Below, in pieces: positions 5,928 through 8,327 of a DNA stretch of 8,327 nucleotides. Location of the stretch: contig DXEO01000013.1 of NCBI GenBank assembly GCA_019114925.1, forward strand, positions 1 through 8,327, given 5' to 3'. The first letter of the stretch is position 1; each line of letters begins with the position of its first letter. The translations under genes were made by a program, and so were the position numbers. Under the pieces are notes generated by a model. It was not told the DNA's origin. It did not search any database and saw only the letters and a list, made by a program, of their open reading frames with translations. This stretch comes from Candidatus Corynebacterium faecipullorum. GTDB taxonomy: Bacteria; Actinomycetota; Actinomycetes; Mycobacteriales; Mycobacteriaceae.

Positions 5928-5946
5928 GCGGCTTAGTTTAAGCCGC
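5928..5946. promoter_or_regulatory. 19-bp palindrome over the -10 box of the PF06262 gene
   Basis: GCGGCTTA (5928-5935) and TAAGCCGC (5939-5946) are perfect inverse complements around a 3-nt centre. The minus-strand -10 box TAAACT (5935-5940) lies inside, and the palindrome abuts the ATG. It could be an operator for a dimeric repressor, or simply palindromic promoter sequence; no known regulator box was recognised. Confidence 0.5.
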
Positions 5947-6007
5947 CCAGAAGAGGGCTTGCGGCGAGGCGCGCCGCGCTGGACTATCTAAATCTCAAGT
6001 TAGGGTT

Positions 6008-6013
6008 TAGACT
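6008..6013 (+). promoter_or_regulatory. -10 box of the DUF3499 gene, leaderless arrangement
   Basis: TAGACT matches TANNNT and ends 7 nt before the GTG at 6021, so the transcript should begin at about the start codon. Nearby TCTAAA (5987-5992) and TTTAGA (6006-6011) are inverse complements that overlap this box. No clear -35 is seen. Confidence 0.5.
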
Positions 6014-6020
6014 TGGGCCC

Positions 6021-6464
6021 GTGAATAGCTCTCGCCATTGCTCCCGCCCCGGCTGCGGCCGTCCCGCCGTGGCGACGTTGACCTACGCCTACGCGCAGCA
6101 AACCGCCGTCGTGGGCCCACTGTCTGAAGAAACCGATCCCCATGCCTGGGACCTGTGCGAAAAGCACAGCGCCCGCATTACCGCGCCGCAAGGCTGGGAG
6201 ATGGTGCGTGTTGACCGCATCGAGCTTGATGAGGATGATGACCTCACAGCGCTCGCCGAAGCCGTGCGCGAGGCTGGTCGCGTGACCACCGGCTTGGTGG
6301 ATGATTCCACCGCTGGTTCTGGTGCCGATCCCATCGACTATTCCGCCACCTTCGACGGCGCCGATCCACGTAATTCAAATCATCCTGTGTTCCGGACTCG
6401 TCGAGTGCATGATGCCCGCCAGCGCCGCCGTGCGCACCTGACGGTGGTTCCGGATGCAGAGTAG
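6021..6464 (+). CDS. DUF3499 family protein with a putative zinc-binding motif
   Basis: This 147-residue protein matches the actinobacterial DUF3499 family (PF12005; Rv3258c at the same locus in M. tuberculosis). The N-terminal half carries CSRPGCGRPAVATLTY (7-22) with Cys7 and Cys12, and WDLCEKHSARITAPQGWEM (43-61) with Cys46 and His49. The C-x4-C ... C-xx-H spacing suggests a small zinc ribbon. An acidic stretch (about 69-75, ELDEDDD) and a basic tail rich in Arg (126-137) follow, with low-complexity linkers between. The GTG start has no ribosome-binding site but lies 7 nt after a -10 box. manB follows after 67 nt in the same direction. The family has no established function; a nucleic-acid or protein-binding role is a guess based only on the zinc-like motif and charge. 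Confidence 0.85.
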   Translation: MNSSRHCSRPGCGRPAVATLTYAYAQQTAVVGPLSEETDPHAWDLCEKHSARITAPQGWEMVRVDRIELDEDDDLTALAEAVREAGRVTTGLVDDSTAGSGADPIDYSATFDGADPRNSNHPVFRTRRVHDARQRRRAHLTVVPDAE

Positions 6465-6483
6465 CCACTCGGACGCTTTTTAG

Positions 6484-6515
6484 CCCGTCGGACGCGAGCT
6501 ACCGCGTCCGACGGG
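6484..6515. promoter_or_regulatory. 13-bp perfect inverted repeat upstream of manB
   Basis: CCCGTCGGACGCG (6484-6496) and CGCGTCCGACGGG (6503-6515) are perfect inverse complements with a 6-nt centre. The element begins 19 nt after the DUF3499 stop and ends 2 nt before the manB -10 box, so it covers the -35 region. There is no T-tract after it on either strand; TTTTT lies before it (6476-6480). A third copy of TCGGACGC lies at 6469-6476. It may be an operator, or a stem-loop separating the two genes. Confidence 0.6.
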
Positions 6516-6517
6516 GG

Positions 6518-6523
6518 TATGCT
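6518..6523 (+). promoter_or_regulatory. -10 box of manB, leaderless arrangement
   Basis: TATGCT fits TANNNT and is followed after 8 nt by the ATG at 6532, placing the transcription start next to the start codon. The usual -35 position falls inside the inverted repeat 6484-6515. Confidence 0.5.
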
Positions 6524-6531
6524 TGTGGGCT

Positions 6532-7899
6532 ATGCGAACTCGTGAACAGCTCAATGCAGTGATCAAGGCCTATGACATCCGTGGTGTCGTGGGCGAGGAC
6601 ATCGATGAGAACCTCGTGCGTGATACTGGTGCGGCTTTTGCCGCCATTCTCCGCGGGGAAGGGGAGAGCACCGTGGCGGTGGGCCATGACATGCGTCCTT
6701 CCTCCCCGCAGCTGGCCGCTGCTTTCGCGGAGGGCGCTGCTGCGCAGGGCCTCAATGTCATTCAGCTCGGCTTGACCTCGACCGATGAGCTGTATTTCGC
6801 TGCCGGCCACTTGAATTGTGCGGGCGCTATGTTCACCGCGTCGCATAACCCGGCAAAGTACAACGGCATCAAGCTCTGCCGCGCGGGTGCTGTTCCGGTG
6901 GGTCAGGAGACCGGCCTGGAGCAGATCAAGGACATGCTGATCGAGGGCACCCCGGCCTTCGACGGCGAGCCGGGCACCGTCACTGAGCGCGAGGTTCTGC
7001 CGGATTATGCGGCGTTCCTGCGCGGTCTGGTGCCGCTGGAGAATTCGCGCCCGCTGGTCGTCGCGGTGGACGCTGCGAACGGCATGGGCGGCCACACCGT
7101 CCCGGCAGTGTTCGAAGGCTTGCCCTTCGACGTCCGTGATCTCTACTTTGAGCTCGACGGTACCTTCCCCAACCACGAAGCGAACCCGCTGGATCCGAAG
7201 AATCTGGTGGATCTGCAGAAGTTCACTGTTGAGCAGAAGGCGGATATTGGCCTTGCCTTCGACGGCGATGCGGATCGCTGCTTCGTGGTGGATGAGAAGG
7301 GACAGCCGGTGGCCCCGTCCGCCATCTGTGCGTTGGTGGCGGAGCGCTACCTGGACAAGTTTCCTGGTGCTACGGTCATCCACAATCTGATTACGTCGAA
7401 GACCGTTCCGGAACTCATCGTGGAGAAGGGTGGCAAGGCTGTGCGCACCCGCGTGGGCCACTCCTTCATCAAGGCTCAGATGGCTAAGGAGAAGGCGGTC
7501 TTTGGTGGCGAGCACTCCGCGCATTACTACTTCCAGGAGTTCTGGAATGCAGATTCCGGTATGCTCGCTGCCATGCACGTGCTGGCTGCCCTGGGTGAGC
7601 AGGACAAGCCGCTGAGCGAGCTGATGGCGCAGTATTCGCGCTATGAGGCCTCGGGTGAGATCAACTCCACCGTGGAGGATCAGAAGGCCACGACGCAGCG
7701 CGTGCTGGATGAGCTGGCGGACAAGATTGAGTCCGTCGATGAGCTCGATGGCGTGACCGTACAGCTGAAGGGTACCGATGCGTGGTTCAACGTCCGTGCT
7801 TCGAATACCGAGCCGCTGCTGCGCCTCAACGTTGAGGCTAAGACTGAAGACGAGGTGCAGGCCATCGTCGACGAGGTGCTTGCCATCATCCGCGCTTAG
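6532..7899 (+). CDS. manB: Phosphomannomutase (alpha-D-phosphohexomutase family)
   Basis: The enzyme converts mannose-6-phosphate to mannose-1-phosphate, the substrate of ManC, in the cytoplasm. The 455-residue protein shows all four family motifs in order: the phosphoserine loop TASHNP (102-107, Ser104), the Mg-binding loop DGDADR (244-249), the sugar-recognition loop GEHSAHYYF (326-334) and the phosphate-binding loop RASNTEP (422-428). Length agrees with mycobacterial ManB (Rv3257c) and the C. glutamicum enzyme at this locus (also called PmmA). The frame extends 3 codons upstream to a TTG at 6523, but ATG 6532 is preferred because it aligns with the -10 box and with MRTREQLNAVIKAYDIRG. Like other members it may also accept glucose phosphates. 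In M. tuberculosis manA follows two genes later; here a convergent, unrelated gene follows instead. Confidence 0.95.
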   Translation: MRTREQLNAVIKAYDIRGVVGEDIDENLVRDTGAAFAAILRGEGESTVAVGHDMRPSSPQLAAAFAEGAAAQGLNVIQLGLTSTDELYFAAGHLNCAGAMFTASHNPAKYNGIKLCRAGAVPVGQETGLEQIKDMLIEGTPAFDGEPGTVTEREVLPDYAAFLRGLVPLENSRPLVVAVDAANGMGGHTVPAVFEGLPFDVRDLYFELDGTFPNHEANPLDPKNLVDLQKFTVEQKADIGLAFDGDADRCFVVDEKGQPVAPSAICALVAERYLDKFPGATVIHNLITSKTVPELIVEKGGKAVRTRVGHSFIKAQMAKEKAVFGGEHSAHYYFQEFWNADSGMLAAMHVLAALGEQDKPLSELMAQYSRYEASGEINSTVEDQKATTQRVLDELADKIESVDELDGVTVQLKGTDAWFNVRASNTEPLLRLNVEAKTEDEVQAIVDEVLAIIRA

Positions 7900-7946
7900 T
7901 GTGAAGGCACGTGCCCTCGCGCGAAGGCCTTGAGGCTTGAGGCGAA

Positions 7947-8017
7947 AACTGCCCTATCTGACGATTTTCCCCGCGTTCATTGTTGCGGGAGCGATAACTT
8001 CGTCAGATAGGGCAGTT
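7947..8017. repeat. 71-bp element with perfect 18-bp inverted repeats
   Basis: AACTGCCCTATCTGACGA (7947-7964) and TCGTCAGATAGGGCAGTT (8000-8017) are perfect inverse complements with a 35-nt interior. The interior holds a second small stem, CCCGC (7970-7974) with GCGGG (7985-7989). There is no T-tract at either end, so it differs from the two clear terminators in this window. It lies between the convergent manB and fprA-like genes. It may act as a bidirectional terminator, a dispersed palindromic repeat or a miniature inverted-repeat element. No target-site duplication is obvious. Confidence 0.75.
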
Positions 8018-8049
8018 GCAGTTGGGGGCGACCCGGCTTGGCCATGGGG

Positions 8050-8071
8050 GGCTGGGCCGAGTGGCCCAGCC
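8050..8071. terminator. GC-rich hairpin after the fprA-like gene
   Basis: GGCTGGGCC (8050-8058) pairs perfectly with GGCCCAGCC (8063-8071) around a 4-nt loop, 14 nt after the stop of the minus-strand gene. G-runs flank it on both sides and no T-tract follows on either strand. It may end the fprA-like transcript in a non-canonical way or stabilise its 3' end. Confidence 0.45.
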
Positions 8072-8085
8072 GGGGGGTTGGCGGC

Positions 8086-8327
8086 TTAGCCGCGCGAGTG
8101 GTTGACCATCTCTTCCCACTCGACAAACTTCTTACGCTCGCGGCCTTCGGCTTCGCCCAGAGCGCGCTCGGCGGCGTCAAGCTTCTTCCAGCCCTCCCAG
8201 GTTAGGTGCTCCAGGCCCTTGGACTCGAAGAGTTCGACGATATCCTCGTCGCGGGAGTGGGAGAGCTTGCCCGCTTCGGCGTCGGCAAGCAGCATGCCGA
8301 TGGTCTCCGTGGCATCGGACTTGGTGT
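8086..8327 (-). CDS. fprA: C-terminal part of an FprA-type ferredoxin-NADP reductase (partial)
   Basis: The frame is open to the right edge and gives the last 80 residues. TKSDATETIGMLLADAEAG near the edge corresponds to the conserved NKRDATETV region of adrenodoxin-reductase-like FprA proteins, and LTWEGWKKLDAAERALGEAEG followed by GRERKKFVEWEEM is their typical C-terminal end. Such enzymes use FAD to pass electrons between NADPH and ferredoxin; the FAD- and NADP-binding domains lie outside the window. The gene is convergent with manB and has no functional tie to the envelope genes. The family call rests on the C-terminal signature only, so the exact paralogue is uncertain. Confidence 0.8.
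   Translation of the reverse strand, partial: TKSDATETIGMLLADAEAGKLSHSRDEDIVELFESKGLEHLTWEGWKKLDAAERALGEAEGRERKKFVEWEEMVNHSRG

Noticed and set aside
5928..5946. Palindrome as an iron (DtxR) box
   Set aside because: The DtxR consensus TTAGGTTAGCCTAACCTAA does not match beyond a few A/T positions.
6484..6515. Inverted repeat as an ordinary intrinsic terminator of DUF3499
   Set aside because: The only T-run precedes the stem, none follows it on either strand, and it abuts the manB -10 box.
7994..8003. ATAACTTCGT resembling part of a loxP arm
   Set aside because: Only 10 bases match, with no second arm or core; the bases belong to the interior and right arm of the 18-bp inverted repeat.

Overview
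The window is actinobacterial and most likely from a Corynebacterium: GC-rich, with GTG/ATG starts, and a gene order (LCP ligase | wbbL, manC, WhiB2-type regulator, metallopeptidase-like gene, DUF3499, manB) that matches the cell-envelope locus I know from C. glutamicum and, in outline, M. tuberculosis. Species cannot be read from the sequence. No tRNA, rRNA, CRISPR array, insertion sequence or phage gene was seen.

Layout. On the minus strand at the left are the first codons of a small membrane protein (1-47), a TIGR03089-type gene (72-770) and the LytR-CpsA-Psr ligase lcpA (816-2468), apparently one leftward transcription unit. Divergent from lcpA, on the plus strand, lie wbbL (2558-3433) and manC (3490-4584), closed by a strong intrinsic terminator (4614-4660). 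A 405-bp gene-free region then leads to whcD (5066-5368), a WhiB2-class iron-sulfur regulator. A very long hairpin separates whcD from a convergent gene of the PF06262 metallopeptidase-like family (5457-5927, minus), which diverges from a DUF3499 gene (6021-6464, plus). manB (6532-7899, plus) follows. The right end holds a convergent, incomplete ferredoxin-NADP reductase (fprA-like, 8086-8327, minus).

How the genes work together. ManB makes mannose-1-phosphate and ManC makes GDP-mannose, the donor route for phosphatidylinositol mannosides, lipomannan and lipoarabinomannan. WbbL adds rhamnose to the decaprenyl-linked GlcNAc to build the arabinogalactan linker, and LcpA attaches the finished arabinogalactan to peptidoglycan. 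WhcD-type proteins control division genes, so envelope building and division control are neighbours here.

The unusual content is mostly in the non-coding DNA. Four genes (lcpA, the PF06262 gene, DUF3499, manB) have a TANNNT -10 box only 6-8 nt before the start codon, the arrangement of leaderless mRNAs. Perfect inverted repeats sit on two of these promoters (5928-5946 and 6484-6515). The whcD leader has four segments able to form mutually exclusive stems (4989-5030). A perfect 18-bp inverted repeat element (7947-8017) lies where manB-manA synteny appears to be broken. I do not see a new defence or mobile system; the best candidates for undescribed biology are these regulatory structures and the element at 7947-8017.
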